This document shows positions 38,258 to 48,982 of a DNA stretch of 53,761 nucleotides, one piece after another. Origin of the DNA: Pseudomonadota bacterium. GTDB taxonomy: Bacteria; Pseudomonadota; Gammaproteobacteria; Burkholderiales; Burkholderiaceae_E. The notes beneath the pieces were generated by a model that saw only the letters and a list, made by a program, of their open reading frames with translations, was not told the origin of the DNA and ran no database searches. The first letter of the stretch is position 1, and each line of letters starts with the position of its first letter. The stretch covers positions 1 to 53,761 of the forward strand of contig JAKPAM010000010.1 of assembly GCA_029779435.1 (NCBI GenBank), written 5' to 3'. The position numbers were made by a program, and so were the translations under genes.

Positions 38258-39457
38258 TCAGAAGGTCAAACCGGCCCGTTCGGCCACCGTGTGCATGTCC
38301 TTGTCGCCGCGGCCGGACAGGTTGACGAGGATCGTCTTGTCCGGCGGCAGCGTGCGCGCCAGCTTGGTCGCGTACGCGATCGCATGGCTCGATTCGAGCG
38401 CGGGAATGATCCCTTCGAGCCGGCAGCAATCGTGGAACGCCTGCAGCGCCTCGTCGTCGGTGATCGAGACGTAGCTGGCGCGGCCGTTGTCCTTGAGCCA
38501 CGCATGCTCCGGGCCGACGCCCGGATAGTCGAGTCCCGCCGACACCGAATGCGTCTCGGTGACCTGGCCGTCTTCGTCCTGCAGCAGGTAAGTGCGGTTG
38601 CCGTGCAGCACACCGGGCGTGCCCAACGCCAGCGTCGCGGCGTGCCGGAGCGTATCGATGCCGTCACCGGCCGCCTCGACACCGATCAGTTGCACGCCGT
38701 CGACGGACAGATAAGGGTAGAAGATGCCGATCGCATTCGATCCGCCGCCGACGCAGGCGACGACGTAGTCCGGCTGCCGCCCGGTCATCTCGGGCATCTG
38801 CCGCTTGCATTCCTCGCCGATCACCGCCTGGAAGTCGCGCACCATCATCGGATACGGATGCGGGCCGGCCACGGTGCCGATGATGTAGAACGTGTCCTGC
38901 ACGTTGGTCGCCCAATCGCGCATCGCCTCGTTCAGCGCATCCTTCAGCGTCCGCGAGCCGGATTCCACGGGCACGACCTCGGCGCCCAGCAGTTTCATCC
39001 GGTAGACGTTCTGCGCCTGCCGGCGAACGTCCTCGGCGCCCATGTAGACGACGCACCGCATGCCGAAGCGCGCCGCCACCGTGGCCGTGGCCACGCCGTG
39101 CTGGCCCGCGCCGGTCTCGGCGATCACGCGCGGCTTGCCCATCCGGCGCGCGAGCAGCGCCTGCCCGATCGTGTTGTTGACCTTATGGGCCCCCGTGTGG
39201 TTCAGGTCCTCGCGCTTGAAGTAGATCTGCGCGCCGCCCAGCTCGCGCGACCAGCGCTTGGCATGGTAAATGGGGCTGGGCCGGCCGACGAAGTGCGTCA
39301 GTTCGTCGCGGTACTCGGCGATGAAGTCGGGGTCGTTCTTGTAGTGGTCATAAGCGAGCCGCAGCTCTTCGATCGCGTGGGCCAGCGTCTCGGCCACGAA
39401 GATGCCGCCATAAGGGCCGAAATGGCCTCGGGCGTCCGGCAGGTCATAAGCGTTCAT
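38258..39457 (-). CDS. trpB: Tryptophan synthase beta subunit
   Basis: PLP enzyme that joins indole with serine to give tryptophan. The 399-residue protein has the PLP-binding lysine in '[11 protein letters not shown]', the '[12 protein letters not shown]' block and the Gly-rich phosphate site '[11 protein letters not shown]'. Full length. It is ten bases upstream of trpA, so translation is probably coordinated to give the 1:1 complex. Confidence 0.98.
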   Translation of the reverse strand: MNAYDLPDARGHFGPYGGIFVAETLAHAIEELRLAYDHYKNDPDFIAEYRDELTHFVGRPSPIYHAKRWSRELGGAQIYFKREDLNHTGAHKVNNTIGQALLARRMGKPRVIAETGAGQHGVATATVAARFGMRCVVYMGAEDVRRQAQNVYRMKLLGAEVVPVESGSRTLKDALNEAMRDWATNVQDTFYIIGTVAGPHPYPMMVRDFQAVIGEECKRQMPEMTGRQPDYVVACVGGGSNAIGIFYPYLSVDGVQLIGVEAAGDGIDTLRHAATLALGTPGVLHGNRTYLLQDEDGQVTETHSVSAGLDYPGVGPEHAWLKDNGRASYVSITDDEALQAFHDCCRLEGIIPALESSHAIAYATKLARTLPPDKTILVNLSGRGDKDMHTVAERAGLTF

Positions 39458-39659
39458 CGCGTCATCGCATTCCGTTCAACGCGCCGCGCGGCGAAAGCCG
39501 TGCGCGACTGCGTGCATTGTTCCGTGCGCCGTATCGAACCCCGCGCCGCATCATCGGTGCGTCGGACAGGACTCGGGACAACGCTGCCTGCAAAAGACCC
39601 TCGAGAAGGCCCTCGTTGACAAGGGCCGCACAGCAGGGCCGCGCGCCGCCATCGCCGCG
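39458..39659. other. Gap between trpF and trpB
   Basis: About 200 bases with no credible gene, promoter box or terminator seen. Some relatives place a gene here; none is present. Confidence 0.3.
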
Positions 39660-40343
39660 TCAGCCGGATCCCGGATCGGCCCGCCATGCCTCGGCATCCG
39701 CCTGTTCGACGGCACGCACGAAAGCCTTCATCTTTTGCGGCGACTTGCATCGGGGATCGTTTGCCTGGATGCCGCTGGACACGTCGACGGCGAAGGGTCG
39801 GACCTGGCGGATCGCGTCCCCGACAGTTTCGGGCGACAGCCCTCCGGCCAGGATCAGCCGGCGCTGCCGCGCGGCTGGCGCAGCGTCGGTTACCCAGCGC
39901 CAGTCGAACGCTTCACCCACGCCACCGTAGGCTTCGCTGTGCTTGTCGAGCAGGAAAGCCTCGGCCGCGTCGAAGCGGATCGTCGATTCTAGCAAATCGG
40001 CGGCCTCCCGCATCCGCACGGCCCGCCACCACGCGGTTGCCGGGCGCGTCGACGCCATCGCCCGCACGCAATCCTGAGGCGTTTCATCGCCATGGAACTG
40101 CACGACGTCGAGCCCGACGTCATCGGCGATGCCCGCCACCCCCTGCGCCGACTCGTTGACGAACAACCCGACCGCCGACACGAACGACGGCAGGCGCATG
40201 CGAAGACGGCGCGCGTGCGCGGGCTCGACATACCGCGGACTGCGCGGATAGAGGACGAAGCCGACGGCATCGACACCCAGCGCCACCGCGGCGTCGACGT
40301 CCTCCTCCCTGACCAGACCGCAAAACTTGATCCGAGTTCTCAT
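39660..40343 (-). CDS. trpF: Phosphoribosylanthranilate isomerase
   Basis: Isomerises phosphoribosylanthranilate to CdRP in tryptophan synthesis. The 227-residue TIM barrel has the catalytic Cys in 'IKFCGLVREEDV' near the N-terminus, the Asp-containing 'DVVQFHGDE' strand and the closing 'FAVDVSSGIQ'. Its ATG at 40341-40343 overlaps the truA stop (ATGA), implying coupling with truA. trpB follows after about 200 bases. Confidence 0.96.
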   Translation of the reverse strand: MRTRIKFCGLVREEDVDAAVALGVDAVGFVLYPRSPRYVEPAHARRLRMRLPSFVSAVGLFVNESAQGVAGIADDVGLDVVQFHGDETPQDCVRAMASTRPATAWWRAVRMREAADLLESTIRFDAAEAFLLDKHSEAYGGVGEAFDWRWVTDAAPAARQRRLILAGGLSPETVGDAIRQVRPFAVDVSSGIQANDPRCKSPQKMKAFVRAVEQADAEAWRADPGSG

Positions 40344-41167
40344 CCGCCCAGACTATACCGGGCCGTCCCCTCATGGTCAGCACGCGCATCGCAGGCCATG
40401 GACGGCCAGGTCGGCAGGTCCGGCGCATCCGCGCCATAGTCGACGCCGGTCAGATACAGGCCGTCCGCCGCGAACGTGGGCGCAGCTAGGCGGCGATCTC
40501 GGCTCGCCAGCACCTGCGCCAGCCAGTCGGGCGTGCGGCGCCCGATGCCGATCCACACGAGCGCCCCGACGATGTTGCGCACCATGTGGTGCAGGAACGC
40601 ATTGGCGATCAGTTCGATCTCGATGATCTGGCCTCGCTCGACCAGATGCAGCGCCTGCAGGTCGCGCACCGGACTGGCCGCCTGGCACTGGGATGAACGA
40701 AAGGCGGAAAAATCATGGCGACCGACCAGGCACGGCAATGCCGCGCGCATCGCGTCGACGTCGAGCGGGTGGTACACCCAGCCCGCGCGGCCGGCCAGCA
40801 GCGGATGGCGCTGCGGCGCGCGATACAGCCGATAGTGATAACGCCGGCGCACGGCCGAAAACCGCGCATGGAAGGACGTCGGCACGATCGCGCTGGCCTG
40901 GACCGCGATCGCATCGGGCAGAAACGCGTTGACGCCGCGCACCCAGGCCGTCAACGGCCGCTCGACCTCGCAATCGACATGCACGACCTGGCAATCGGCA
41001 TGCACGCCCGCGTCGGTACGCCCCGCGCAGATCGTGGCGAGCGGCCGGCCCGCGACCTGGGCCAGCGCGCGCTCGACATGATCCTGCACCGCCTGCCCGG
41101 ACGGCTGCGTCTGCCAACCGGAAAACGGGCGGCCGTCATAAGCGATCACGAGCGCGTAGCGAGTCAT
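40340..41167 (-). CDS. truA: tRNA pseudouridine synthase A
   Basis: Converts uridines 38-40 in tRNA anticodon arms to pseudouridine. The 275-residue protein has the catalytic Asp in 'CAGRTDAGVHA', the 'ALVIAYDGRPFSGWQ' start and 'NAFLHHMVRNIVG'. The ATG at 41167 was chosen to match the family start. It heads the truA-trpFBA unit; a strong terminator just upstream separates it from fimV. Confidence 0.97.
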   Translation of the reverse strand: MTRYALVIAYDGRPFSGWQTQPSGQAVQDHVERALAQVAGRPLATICAGRTDAGVHADCQVVHVDCEVERPLTAWVRGVNAFLPDAIAVQASAIVPTSFHARFSAVRRRYHYRLYRAPQRHPLLAGRAGWVYHPLDVDAMRAALPCLVGRHDFSAFRSSQCQAASPVRDLQALHLVERGQIIEIELIANAFLHHMVRNIVGALVWIGIGRRTPDWLAQVLASRDRRLAAPTFAADGLYLTGVDYGADAPDLPTWPSMACDARADHEGTARYSLGG

Positions 41168-41208
41168 CGGCTCATCGCTCCGTCGCGGAGACTGCCGCGG
41201 CCGCCTCC

Positions 41209-41241
41209 ACAAACAAAAACGGGGAAGCCGAGGCCTCCCCG
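41209..41241 (-). terminator. Rho-independent terminator after fimV
   Basis: On the minus strand a stem CGGGGAGGC/GCTTCCCCG with a CTCG loop is followed by TTTTTGTTTGT. Stem plus T-run is canonical. It ends 24 bases after the fimV stop and insulates truA. Confidence 0.88.
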
Positions 41242-41264
41242 CCGAAAGAATCCCTGGCTAGGGA

Positions 41265-44210
41265 TCAGCTTATTTTCGAGAGCATCAGCTGTGCTCTCTG
41301 TTGTTGGTCGTTGTCGCCGCCCTTGAGCACTTCCTGCAGCAGTTCGCGAGCGCCCTCGTTGTCACCGATCTCTTCGTAGGCCGACGCCAGATCGAGCTTG
41401 GTCGCCATCTCCTGCCAGCGCGCGGCATCCGCGTTGGGCGGGGGCGCCATCGTCGACGGCTGCAGATCCAGTCCGATCGCCGACAGATCCATCGCGGCCG
41501 ACGATGTCGCCGCTTCTGCCTGGCGGCCGATCTTCGTATCGAAATCCTCGAGCGCCGGCAGGTCGATCTTCAGGTCGTCATGCAGCGTCGCGGTCTCGGT
41601 CGACGCGGTCTGCGTCGTGGTCGCCGGACCGGCCCGCTGCGGCAGATCGAGCGACGGCAGGTCGAACTTGCCATCGATGGCCTGCGTCAGTTCCGACGTC
41701 GACGGCGAAACGCTGGCTTCGTTCAACGCCCGATCCAGATCGAGATCGAAATCGATCGCCGACACCTCGTCCGGCTGGGACACGTCGATCACCGACGGCT
41801 CGCCCGAGAATTCGAGGCTGTTGTCGTCCTGCCGGGCATCGAACTCGCGCGCCGCCAGGCTGGCCGCCGCCGCCGCGCTCACGCCCATGCCGACCCCAGC
41901 CGCACCCGCCCCCTTGGGCGCCGGCTCGGGCTCCTCGGCATCGAGCGCCGGCAGTTCGGTATGCGTCGTCGCATCGAACGATGCCGTCATGGGCGCCGAC
42001 GCCGTCAATGGCGCCAGGTCGGCCGGCATCGCACCGCCCTTGCCCGTGTACAGCGGATTGTCCGGATCGAGCGACAGGCCCAGCGTGACGACCTTCGGCC
42101 ATTCTTCGTTATGGCCGTCCGTCATCGCGTACATGTCGGCCGCGACCTGGCTGAACATCTTCGCATCCTTGCGGCCCGCGTAGATCTCCATCAGCTTCAG
42201 GCGGATCGCCTGACGCTCGGGCTGCTTCTTCAGCGCCTCCTTCAGGATCTCCTCGGCCTGCGCCTCGCGTCCATAGGCGATGTACACCTCGGCCTCGGCG
42301 ATCGGATCGACCTCGGTCGAATGCACGTCCGACGTCGTCTCGCGGCTGGCCGTGAACAGGCTGTTGTGCGTATCGACGCTGGTCTGGCCGCCGGTCGAGC
42401 CGAACAGCGAGTTCGCGGCGAAGCCGTCCGGCGCGATCAGGCTGTCCTCGAACTTCTCGACCTTCTTGCGACGCCGCATCGCGATCCACGCGGAACCCGC
42501 GATCAGCGCGATGACCGCCGCCAGGCCAGGCAGCACCAGCGGATTGTCGGTCAGCTCGTCCATCAGGCCCGGCTCGGGAGCCGGCTCCGGCGCCGCAGCG
42601 GGAGTGGCCACCGGGGCGGCGGACACCACCGGCGGCGTGACGGCCGGCTTGGATTCGACCTCGATGGTCTTCGGCGTATCGGCGGCGGCGGGCACCACCG
42701 GAATCGCCGGCGACGCGGCTTCGGCCACAGCCGCCGGCTTCGGCGCCGGCGCGGCTTCCAGCGGCGCTGGCGCTGCCGACGCGGCCACCGGGGCGGCCGC
42801 TGCCGGGGCCGCGGCCGCCTTGGCCGCTGCCGCATCGGCCGACGAAGACGTCCCTGCAGACGTCCCTGCAGACGTGCCCGCAACCGGCGCGACCGGCGCC
42901 GCCGGAGCGGCTGGCGCCGTCGGCGTGCTGGCGCGGGCCGCGTTGGCCGACGCTTGCAGATCGGCCAGTTGCTTGTCCTTCAGCTCGAGCAAGCGGCGCA
43001 GATCGGCGACGCTCTTTTCGAGTTCCTTGACGCGTCCCTGCGCTTCGCGCGCCGCGATCTCGGAGGCGACCCGGCGTTCGGCATCGCTCGCCGCGACCGA
43101 ATTGCCGGCGCCCGCCGCAGCAGTGGCGCCCGATTTCGACAGCTTGAGCTGATCGCTGTCCTGGGCAGGGGCCGAACGATCCGTCACGCTGCCCGAGACG
43201 CTGCCGGACGCCGACTGGCCCGCGCGCTCGCTCTCGACGGCGCGCGTGCTGCCGGCCAATCGGGCCTTGTACTGGTTGAAATTGGCCATCTGCGCGCGAA
43301 TCTCGGCGCGGGCCACCTTGTCGTCGATCGCGCTCATCGCCGCAGCATCGGGCACGGTCAGCGTGGCCCCCGAGCGCAGTTGATGGACGCTGCCGAAGAA
43401 CGCATCGGGATTGGCGCGATAGATGGCGATGATCGCCTGTTCCATCGTGACGTCGGACGGCTTGGTCCGCGCGGCGATCGACGCGAGCGTCTCGCCTTGG
43501 CGCACGGCGACCGTACCGCCGCTCGCCGCGGGCGCGCTGGCCGCAGGCTTCGCCGGAGCTTGCACGGGGGCGGCCGGCGCCGTCTGCACGGCCGGTGCCG
43601 TTTGCTGGGACTGGACCAGGGCCGGCGCGCTCGGCGCATCGCCGGACCGGGCCAGGCCATTGGCCCGCGCCGCAGCCGCCAGGGCCGCCGCGTCGAGTGC
43701 CTGTCCGGCCGACGCCGCGCCATTGGACGAGGCGACGACGGCAGGCGGCACGATCGGGGCCGCCGCCCCTTCCTGCGGAGCCTGGCCGACCTTCATCTCG
43801 GGCGGATCCAGCAGGAACGTGTACTCGCGGACGAACTTGCCGGTCGCCCAGTTCAGCTCGATCAACAGATCGACGAATGGCTCGTTCAGCGGCTGAGCCG
43901 AGCTGATCCGCACCGAAGCGCGGCCATCGGCCCGGCGATCGACCGCGAAGCGCAGGCTCGACAACGCCGGGCTGTACTCGAGGCCGGCCTGCTTGAACGC
44001 GTCGGGCGACGCGAGCCTGACCGACAGCGACGGCGATTCATCGCGGCTCAGTGATGTGACTTCGACCTCGGCCCGCAACGGCTGGCCCAGCGCGGACTGC
44101 ACGGTCAGACGACCGAGCCCGGCCGCCTGGACACTTCCGACCGACAAGGTCGCCAGAGCCAGGGCCACCGCGGAGGCCAATTGGCGCGATTTCGGGAAAT
44201 TTCTCTTCAT
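41265..44210 (-). CDS. fimV: FimV-like peptidoglycan-binding hub protein
   Basis: A 981-residue envelope protein of the FimV family, which organises type IV pili and polarity in proteobacteria. A signal peptide ends near residue 28 ('LATLSVGSVQA'). The N-terminal FimV domain ('GLGRLTVQSALGQPLRAEVE') is followed by a LysM at about residues 240-300 ('VAVRQGETLASIAARTKPSD'), a coiled-coil stretch, an Ala/Pro-rich disordered region, a single transmembrane helix ('VLPGLAAVIALIAGSAWIAM') and a cytoplasmic half ending with a TPR-like domain ('DLASAYEEIGDNEGARELLQ'). The start at 44210 gives a clean signal peptide. It lies between asd and truA, as usual. Confidence 0.95.
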   Translation of the reverse strand: MKRNFPKSRQLASAVALALATLSVGSVQAAGLGRLTVQSALGQPLRAEVEVTSLSRDESPSLSVRLASPDAFKQAGLEYSPALSSLRFAVDRRADGRASVRISSAQPLNEPFVDLLIELNWATGKFVREYTFLLDPPEMKVGQAPQEGAAAPIVPPAVVASSNGAASAGQALDAAALAAAARANGLARSGDAPSAPALVQSQQTAPAVQTAPAAPVQAPAKPAASAPAASGGTVAVRQGETLASIAARTKPSDVTMEQAIIAIYRANPDAFFGSVHQLRSGATLTVPDAAAMSAIDDKVARAEIRAQMANFNQYKARLAGSTRAVESERAGQSASGSVSGSVTDRSAPAQDSDQLKLSKSGATAAAGAGNSVAASDAERRVASEIAAREAQGRVKELEKSVADLRRLLELKDKQLADLQASANAARASTPTAPAAPAAPVAPVAGTSAGTSAGTSSSADAAAAKAAAAPAAAAPVAASAAPAPLEAAPAPKPAAVAEAASPAIPVVPAAADTPKTIEVESKPAVTPPVVSAAPVATPAAAPEPAPEPGLMDELTDNPLVLPGLAAVIALIAGSAWIAMRRRKKVEKFEDSLIAPDGFAANSLFGSTGGQTSVDTHNSLFTASRETTSDVHSTEVDPIAEAEVYIAYGREAQAEEILKEALKKQPERQAIRLKLMEIYAGRKDAKMFSQVAADMYAMTDGHNEEWPKVVTLGLSLDPDNPLYTGKGGAMPADLAPLTASAPMTASFDATTHTELPALDAEEPEPAPKGAGAAGVGMGVSAAAAASLAAREFDARQDDNSLEFSGEPSVIDVSQPDEVSAIDFDLDLDRALNEASVSPSTSELTQAIDGKFDLPSLDLPQRAGPATTTQTASTETATLHDDLKIDLPALEDFDTKIGRQAEAATSSAAMDLSAIGLDLQPSTMAPPPNADAARWQEMATKLDLASAYEEIGDNEGARELLQEVLKGGDNDQQQRAQLMLSKIS
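42847..42882 (-). repeat. 12-base repeat in fimV linker
   Basis: Two perfect copies of GACGTCCCTGCA and one diverged copy (GACGTGCCCGCA), coding AGTS three times in the disordered region. It is in frame and explains part of the linker length. Confidence 0.85.
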
Positions 44211-44269
44211 CTTGCCTGCTTCGGGATGTGTCACACTGTACCCCAGGGGAACCCCAATTTCATTTTTCG

Positions 44270-44298
44270 AGCGTAACATCAGTCACTTACCGACGCAA
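44270..44298 (-). promoter_or_regulatory. Candidate sigma-70 promoter of fimV
   Basis: On the minus strand TTGCGT (44293-44298) and TACGCT (44270-44275) are separated by 17 bases, with a start near 44263 and a leader of about 50 bases. The rest of the 222-base gap to asd holds no gene. Confidence 0.45.
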
Positions 44299-44432
44299 GC
44301 TTAGGTCGATTCACGGTTCGCGGCTGTCGTATCACCGGCGTCTGAGGACCGCTGGCCGGTTGCCCACCTCATTGACTTGTCTCGCATGCGCGACGCTCCT
44401 CCACGCGGGCGCGGCGCATACGGACGGCGCCA

Positions 44433-45542
44433 TCACCTGTCCAGCAGGATCCGCAGCATGCGGCGCAGCGGCTCCGCGGCTCCCCACAGCAACTGGTCAC
44501 CAACGGTGAACAGGCTGACGTATTCGGGGCCCATCGCCAGCTTGCGAACCCGCCCCACCGGCACCTGCAGCGTGCCCGTCACCGCCGTCGGCGTCAGCGC
44601 GCGCACCGAGGTTTCGCGGTCGTTCGGTACCCACTTGACCCACTCGTTGCCGCCGGCGATCAGCGCTTCGAGGTCGGCCAGCGGAACATCGCGCCGCAGC
44701 TTCAGCGTGACCGCCTGGCTGTGGCAGCGCATCGCGCCGATCCGCACGCAGATGCTCTCGACAGGGATATGACCGGCACCGCTGGCGGGCAGGCCCAGGA
44801 TCTTGTTCAGCTCGGCATCGCCCTTCCATTCCTCGCGCGACATGCCGTTGCCCAGATCCTTGTCGATCCACGGGATCAGGCTGCCGGCGAGCGGCACGCC
44901 GAAATGCTCGACGGGAAACGCTTCGCCACGCATCGTTGCTGCGACACGACTGTCGATGTCCAGGATCGCCGACGCCGGATCGGCGAGCAGGTCGGCCACC
45001 GATGCGTGCAGGCGCCCCATCTGTGACAACAATTCACGCATATGCTGCGCACCGCCGCCCGACGCGGCCTGGTACGTCATCGCCGTCGCCCATTCGACGA
45101 GGCCTTCGCGCAGCAGGCCCGCCAGGCCCATCATCATCAGACTGACTGTGCAGTTGCCGCCGATGTAGTTGCGCCCGCCGGCGCGCAGCGACTCGCGGAT
45201 CAGCGCCTCGTTCAATGGGTCGAGCACGATGACGGCGTCGTCCTTCATCCGCAGCGTGGACGCGGCGTCGATCCAGTAGCCGTTCCAGCCTGCGGCGCGA
45301 AGCTTGCCGAAGATCTCGGTCGTGTAGTCGCCGCCCTGGCACGTGACGATCGCGTCCATGCGCTTGAGCGCGTCGATGGACATCGCGTCCTGCAGCTTGT
45401 CCGCGCCCATCGGGGCGTCGCCGCCCACCGCCGACGTGCTGAAGAACACCGGATCGATCAGCGAGAAATCGTTTTCCTCGCGCATGCGCGACATCAGCAC
45501 CGAGCCGACCATGCCGCGCCAACCCACCATTCCGACTTTCAT
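44433..45542 (-). CDS. asd: Aspartate-semialdehyde dehydrogenase
   Basis: Reduces aspartyl phosphate to aspartate semialdehyde, the branch point to lysine, diaminopimelate, threonine and methionine. The 369-residue protein has the NADP loop in '[11 protein letters not shown]', the catalytic Cys in '[12 protein letters not shown]' and '[11 protein letters not shown]'. This is the Gram-negative form. ATG 45542 was chosen to match the usual 'MKVGMVGW' start, though an adjacent ATG at 45545 exists. It lies 55 bases downstream of leuB. Confidence 0.97.
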   Translation of the reverse strand: MKVGMVGWRGMVGSVLMSRMREENDFSLIDPVFFSTSAVGGDAPMGADKLQDAMSIDALKRMDAIVTCQGGDYTTEIFGKLRAAGWNGYWIDAASTLRMKDDAVIVLDPLNEALIRESLRAGGRNYIGGNCTVSLMMMGLAGLLREGLVEWATAMTYQAASGGGAQHMRELLSQMGRLHASVADLLADPASAILDIDSRVAATMRGEAFPVEHFGVPLAGSLIPWIDKDLGNGMSREEWKGDAELNKILGLPASGAGHIPVESICVRIGAMRCHSQAVTLKLRRDVPLADLEALIAGGNEWVKWVPNDRETSVRALTPTAVTGTLQVPVGRVRKLAMGPEYVSLFTVGDQLLWGAAEPLRRMLRILLDR

Positions 45543-45597
45543 CATGATCCCGATTTCCTTCGCGAGTATCTTCGCGATCCTCTTCTCGATTCTTTCA

Positions 45598-46665
45598 TCA
45601 AAGCAGCGCGGCGATGACCGCGTCGGCCATCTCGCGCGTGCCGACCGTCTGCCGGCCCGCTTCGGCGATGTCCGCGGTCCGGTAGCCCTGCGCGAGTACC
45701 TTGCGGACCGCCGTTTCGAGACGCCGTGCTGCCTCGTCCTGATCCAGCGAATACCGGAGCAGCATCGCCGCCGACAGGATCGTCGCCAGCGGATTGGCCA
45801 GGTTGCGCCCCGCGATGTCGGGGGCCGAGCCATGGATCGGCTCGTACATGCCGAAATTGTTCGCGTTGAGCGACGCCGACGGCAGCATGCCGATCGAGCC
45901 GGTCAACATCGAGGCTTCGTCCGACAGGATATCCCCGAACATGTTGCCCGTCACGATCACGTCGAACTGCTTGGGGTTGCGGACCAATTGCATGGCCGCG
46001 TTGTCGACATACATGTGCGACAACTCGACATCGGCGTATTCGTCGTGCACGTCGGTCACGACGTCCCGCCAGAACTGGGTCGTCTCCAGCACGTTGGCCT
46101 TGTCGACCGAGCACACGCGGCGCTGGCGCTTGCGCGCGGCCTGGAACGCGCTGTGCGCGATGCGGCGGATCTCGCTCTCGGTGTAGCGCATCGTGTCGAA
46201 GCCCTCGCGCTCGCCGGACTCGGTCGTGCGCACGCCGCGAGGCTGGCCGAAGTAGATGTCACCGGTCAGTTCGCGCAGGATCAACAGGTCCAGGCCGGCG
46301 ACCACGTCGGGCCGCAGCGTCGATGCGTGGGCCAGTTCCGGATAGACGACGGCCGGGCGCAGGTTCGCGAACAGGTCGAAATGCTTGCGAAGCCGCAGCA
46401 GACCCTGTTCGGGGCGCTGCGGACGCGGCAGCGCGTCATATTGCGGACCGCCGACTGACCCGAACAGGATCGCGTCGGCCTTCTCGCACAGCGCGAGCGT
46501 GGCGGCCGGCAGCGGATCGCCGCTGGCGTCATAGCCGGCACCGCCGACCGGAGCCGATTCGAACTCGAGCTTGAGCCCGTCGCGCACCAGCACATCGAGC
46601 ACGCGCAAGGTCTGCGCGGTGATTTCCGGTCCGATGCCGTCTCCCGGCAGCACAGCGATTTTCAT
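45598..46665 (-). CDS. leuB: 3-isopropylmalate dehydrogenase
   Basis: Oxidatively decarboxylates 3-isopropylmalate in leucine synthesis. The 355-residue protein opens '[14 protein letters not shown]', has the '[13 protein letters not shown]' block, the conserved Tyr/Lys elements and the Mg-binding Asp residues around '[16 protein letters not shown]'. The 76 bases to leuD hold nothing recognised. Complete. Confidence 0.98.
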   Translation of the reverse strand: MKIAVLPGDGIGPEITAQTLRVLDVLVRDGLKLEFESAPVGGAGYDASGDPLPAATLALCEKADAILFGSVGGPQYDALPRPQRPEQGLLRLRKHFDLFANLRPAVVYPELAHASTLRPDVVAGLDLLILRELTGDIYFGQPRGVRTTESGEREGFDTMRYTESEIRRIAHSAFQAARKRQRRVCSVDKANVLETTQFWRDVVTDVHDEYADVELSHMYVDNAAMQLVRNPKQFDVIVTGNMFGDILSDEASMLTGSIGMLPSASLNANNFGMYEPIHGSAPDIAGRNLANPLATILSAAMLLRYSLDQDEAARRLETAVRKVLAQGYRTADIAEAGRQTVGTREMADAVIAALL

Positions 46666-46741
46666 CCAGGTTCACCTTATCGAGGAAGCACGAGCGGCCG
46701 ACGGCTCGCGTCGCCATCGGCCGCGATTGAGCGGGGCTGCG

Positions 46742-47395
46742 TCAGGACGGCAGCGTGTTGGCGAGCCAGGGCTGCGCGTGCAGCCGGCGCGACTCGAATT
46801 CGCGGATCTGGTCGGCGTGCTGCAGCGTCAGGCCGATTTCGTCCAGGCCGTTGAGCAGGCAGTGCTTGCGGAACGCATCGATCTCGAACGAGTAGACGAG
46901 CGATCCGTTCGCCGTGGATACCGTCTGGGCGTTCAGGTCGACGATCAGTTCGAAGCCGAGGAACGACACCGTCTCCTGGAACAGGCGGTCGACGTCGGCT
47001 TCGCTGAGCACGATCGGCAGCAGGCCGTTCTTGAAGCAGTTGTTGAAGAAGATGTCGGCGAACGACGGCGCGATGACCACCCGGAACCCGTATTGGTCCA
47101 GCGCCCAGGGCGCATGCTCGCGCGACGATCCGCAGCCGAAGTTCTTGCGCGTCAGCAGGATCGACCCGCCCTGGTAGCGCGGCTGGTTCAGCACGAAATC
47201 CGGGTTCAGCGGCCGCTTGTCGTTGTCCATCCCCGGTTCGCCGTGGTCCAGGTAACGCCATTCGTCGAACAGGTTCGGACCGAACCCGGTCCGCTTGATC
47301 GACTTGAGGAACTGCTTCGGAATGATCGCGTCGGTATCCACGTTGGCGCGATCCAGCGGCACGACGATGCCGCGGTGTACGGTGAGGCTTTGCAT
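46742..47395 (-). CDS. leuD: 3-isopropylmalate dehydratase small subunit
   Basis: Small subunit of isopropylmalate isomerase, which shapes the substrate site. The 217-residue protein has the family segments '[15 protein letters not shown]', '[14 protein letters not shown]' and 'NCFKNGLLP'. It follows leuC after 18 bases. The entericidin gene often found between leuC and leuD in Burkholderiales is absent. Confidence 0.97.
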   Translation of the reverse strand: MQSLTVHRGIVVPLDRANVDTDAIIPKQFLKSIKRTGFGPNLFDEWRYLDHGEPGMDNDKRPLNPDFVLNQPRYQGGSILLTRKNFGCGSSREHAPWALDQYGFRVVIAPSFADIFFNNCFKNGLLPIVLSEADVDRLFQETVSFLGFELIVDLNAQTVSTANGSLVYSFEIDAFRKHCLLNGLDEIGLTLQHADQIREFESRRLHAQPWLANTLPS

Positions 47396-47413
47396 CGGAT
47401 TCTCCTGTCGCGC

Positions 47414-48823
47414 TCAGAGCCGGCGGATGTCGACGAAATGCCCGTTGATCGCCGCGGCGGCGGCCATCGCCGGGCTGACCAGGTGCGTGCGACCGCCCGC
47501 GCCCTGCCGCCCTTCGAAGTTGCGGTTGGACGTCGACGCGCAGCGCTCGCCCGGTTCGAGCCGGTCGGCATTCATCGCCAGGCACATCGAACATCCGGGT
47601 TCGCGCCACTCGAAACCCGCGTCGCGGAACACCTTGTCGAGCCCCTCGGCCTCGGCCTGGCGCTTGACGAGCCCCGAACCGGGCACGACCAGCACCGCCT
47701 TGACGTTGGACGCCTTGTGCCGGCCGCGCACGACGGCCGCGGCCTGGCGCAGATCCTCGATCCGGGAGTTCGTGCACGAACCGATGAACACCTTGTCGAT
47801 CCGGATGTCCGCGATCGGCGTGTTGGGCTTGAGCCCCATGTAGGCCAGCGCGCGCTCCATCCCCTCGCGACGCACCGGATCCTTTTCCTTGTCGGGATCG
47901 GGTACGCGGGCATCGACGGGCACGACCATCTCGGGCGACGTGCCCCAGGTCACCTGCGGAACGATCGTCGCAGCGTCGATCATCACGACGGCGTCGAAGC
48001 GGGCGCCCGGGTCGGAGCGCAGTTCGCGCCACAGCGCGACCGCCCGATCCCAGTCGGGGCCGGCGGGCGCGTACGGGCGCCCTTTCAGGTAGTCGATCGT
48101 CACGTCGTCGACAGCGACCATGCCCGAGCGCGCGCCCGCCTCGATCGCCATGTTGCAGATCGTCATGCGGCCTTCCATCGACAGCGCGCGGATCGCCGAG
48201 CCGGCGAACTCGATCGCGTAGCCGGTGCCGCCCGCCGTGCCGATCTTGCCGATGACCGCCAGCACGATGTCCTTGGCCGTGACCCCGCGCGGCACCTGGC
48301 CATCGACCTGGATCAGCATGTTCTTCATCTTCTTGGCATTGAGCGTCTGCGTGGCGAGCACGTGCTCGACCTCGGACGTGCCGATGCCGAAGGCCAGGCA
48401 GGCGAACGCGCCGTGCGTGCTCGTGTGCGAGTCGCCGCAGACGACCGTCATGCCGGGCAGCGTCGCGCCCTGTTCCGGGCCGATCACGTGCACGATGCCC
48501 TGCCGGACATCGGTGGCGTCGAAGTAACGCAGCCCGAAGGTCTTGGCGTTCTCGTCCAGCGTCGCGACCTGCAGCGCCGACACCGGATCGGCGATACCCT
48601 GGCTGCGGTCCGTCGTCGGGACGTTGTGATCGACGACCGCCAGATTGGCCGACACGCGCCACGGCAGGCGATGCATGACCTTCAGGCCCTCGAAGGCCTG
48701 CGGGCTGGTGACCTCGTGCAGCAGTTGGCGATCGATATAGATCAGGCAGGTGCCGTCGTCTTCCTGCCGGACGACGTGCGAATCCCACAACTTGTCATAG
48801 AGGGTGCGAAGAGCTAACGACAT
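47414..48823 (-). CDS. leuC: 3-isopropylmalate dehydratase large subunit
   Basis: Aconitase-family large subunit carrying the 4Fe-4S cluster. The 469-residue protein has the cluster Cys in '[13 protein letters not shown]' and the pair in 'CSMCLAMN', with '[13 protein letters not shown]' near residue 130. First gene of the leuC-leuD-leuB-asd string. A TATAAT overlapping a palindrome lies just upstream. Confidence 0.98.
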   Translation of the reverse strand: MSLALRTLYDKLWDSHVVRQEDDGTCLIYIDRQLLHEVTSPQAFEGLKVMHRLPWRVSANLAVVDHNVPTTDRSQGIADPVSALQVATLDENAKTFGLRYFDATDVRQGIVHVIGPEQGATLPGMTVVCGDSHTSTHGAFACLAFGIGTSEVEHVLATQTLNAKKMKNMLIQVDGQVPRGVTAKDIVLAVIGKIGTAGGTGYAIEFAGSAIRALSMEGRMTICNMAIEAGARSGMVAVDDVTIDYLKGRPYAPAGPDWDRAVALWRELRSDPGARFDAVVMIDAATIVPQVTWGTSPEMVVPVDARVPDPDKEKDPVRREGMERALAYMGLKPNTPIADIRIDKVFIGSCTNSRIEDLRQAAAVVRGRHKASNVKAVLVVPGSGLVKRQAEAEGLDKVFRDAGFEWREPGCSMCLAMNADRLEPGERCASTSNRNFEGRQGAGGRTHLVSPAMAAAAAINGHFVDIRRL

Positions 48824-48844
48824 GATGAGCCAGAGCCCGTTAGG

Positions 48845-48860
48845 ATAGCCGGCTATTATA
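48845..48860 (-). promoter_or_regulatory. leuC promoter -10 box overlapped by a palindrome
   Basis: Minus-strand TATAAT at 48855-48860 would start transcription near 48848, giving a 25-base leader. The perfect palindrome ATAGCCGGCTAT at 48845-48856 covers the start point and touches the -10 box, a good place for a repressor. No clear -35 box was found. Confidence 0.45.
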
Positions 48861-48982
48861 GGCCGCCCCTATCGGCCCCGCACTAAGACGACCGGCCTCC
48901 TCGCGCGGCCGGCATCCCCCGCCGGTCCCTGTTCGCCTCCGATCAGGCGTTCTCATCAGGCGCTCCCGATCAGGCATCCGCT

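Noticed and set aside
41301..44054. A 917-codon open frame antisense to fimV
   Set aside because: It is Arg/Gly/His-rich shadow sequence from GC-rich codon bias, with no ribosome binding site or family resemblance; fimV on the other strand is well supported.
46571..48817. A 748-codon open frame antisense to leuB-leuD-leuC
   Set aside because: It spans three conserved genes and their gaps and has shadow composition; the leu genes are certain.
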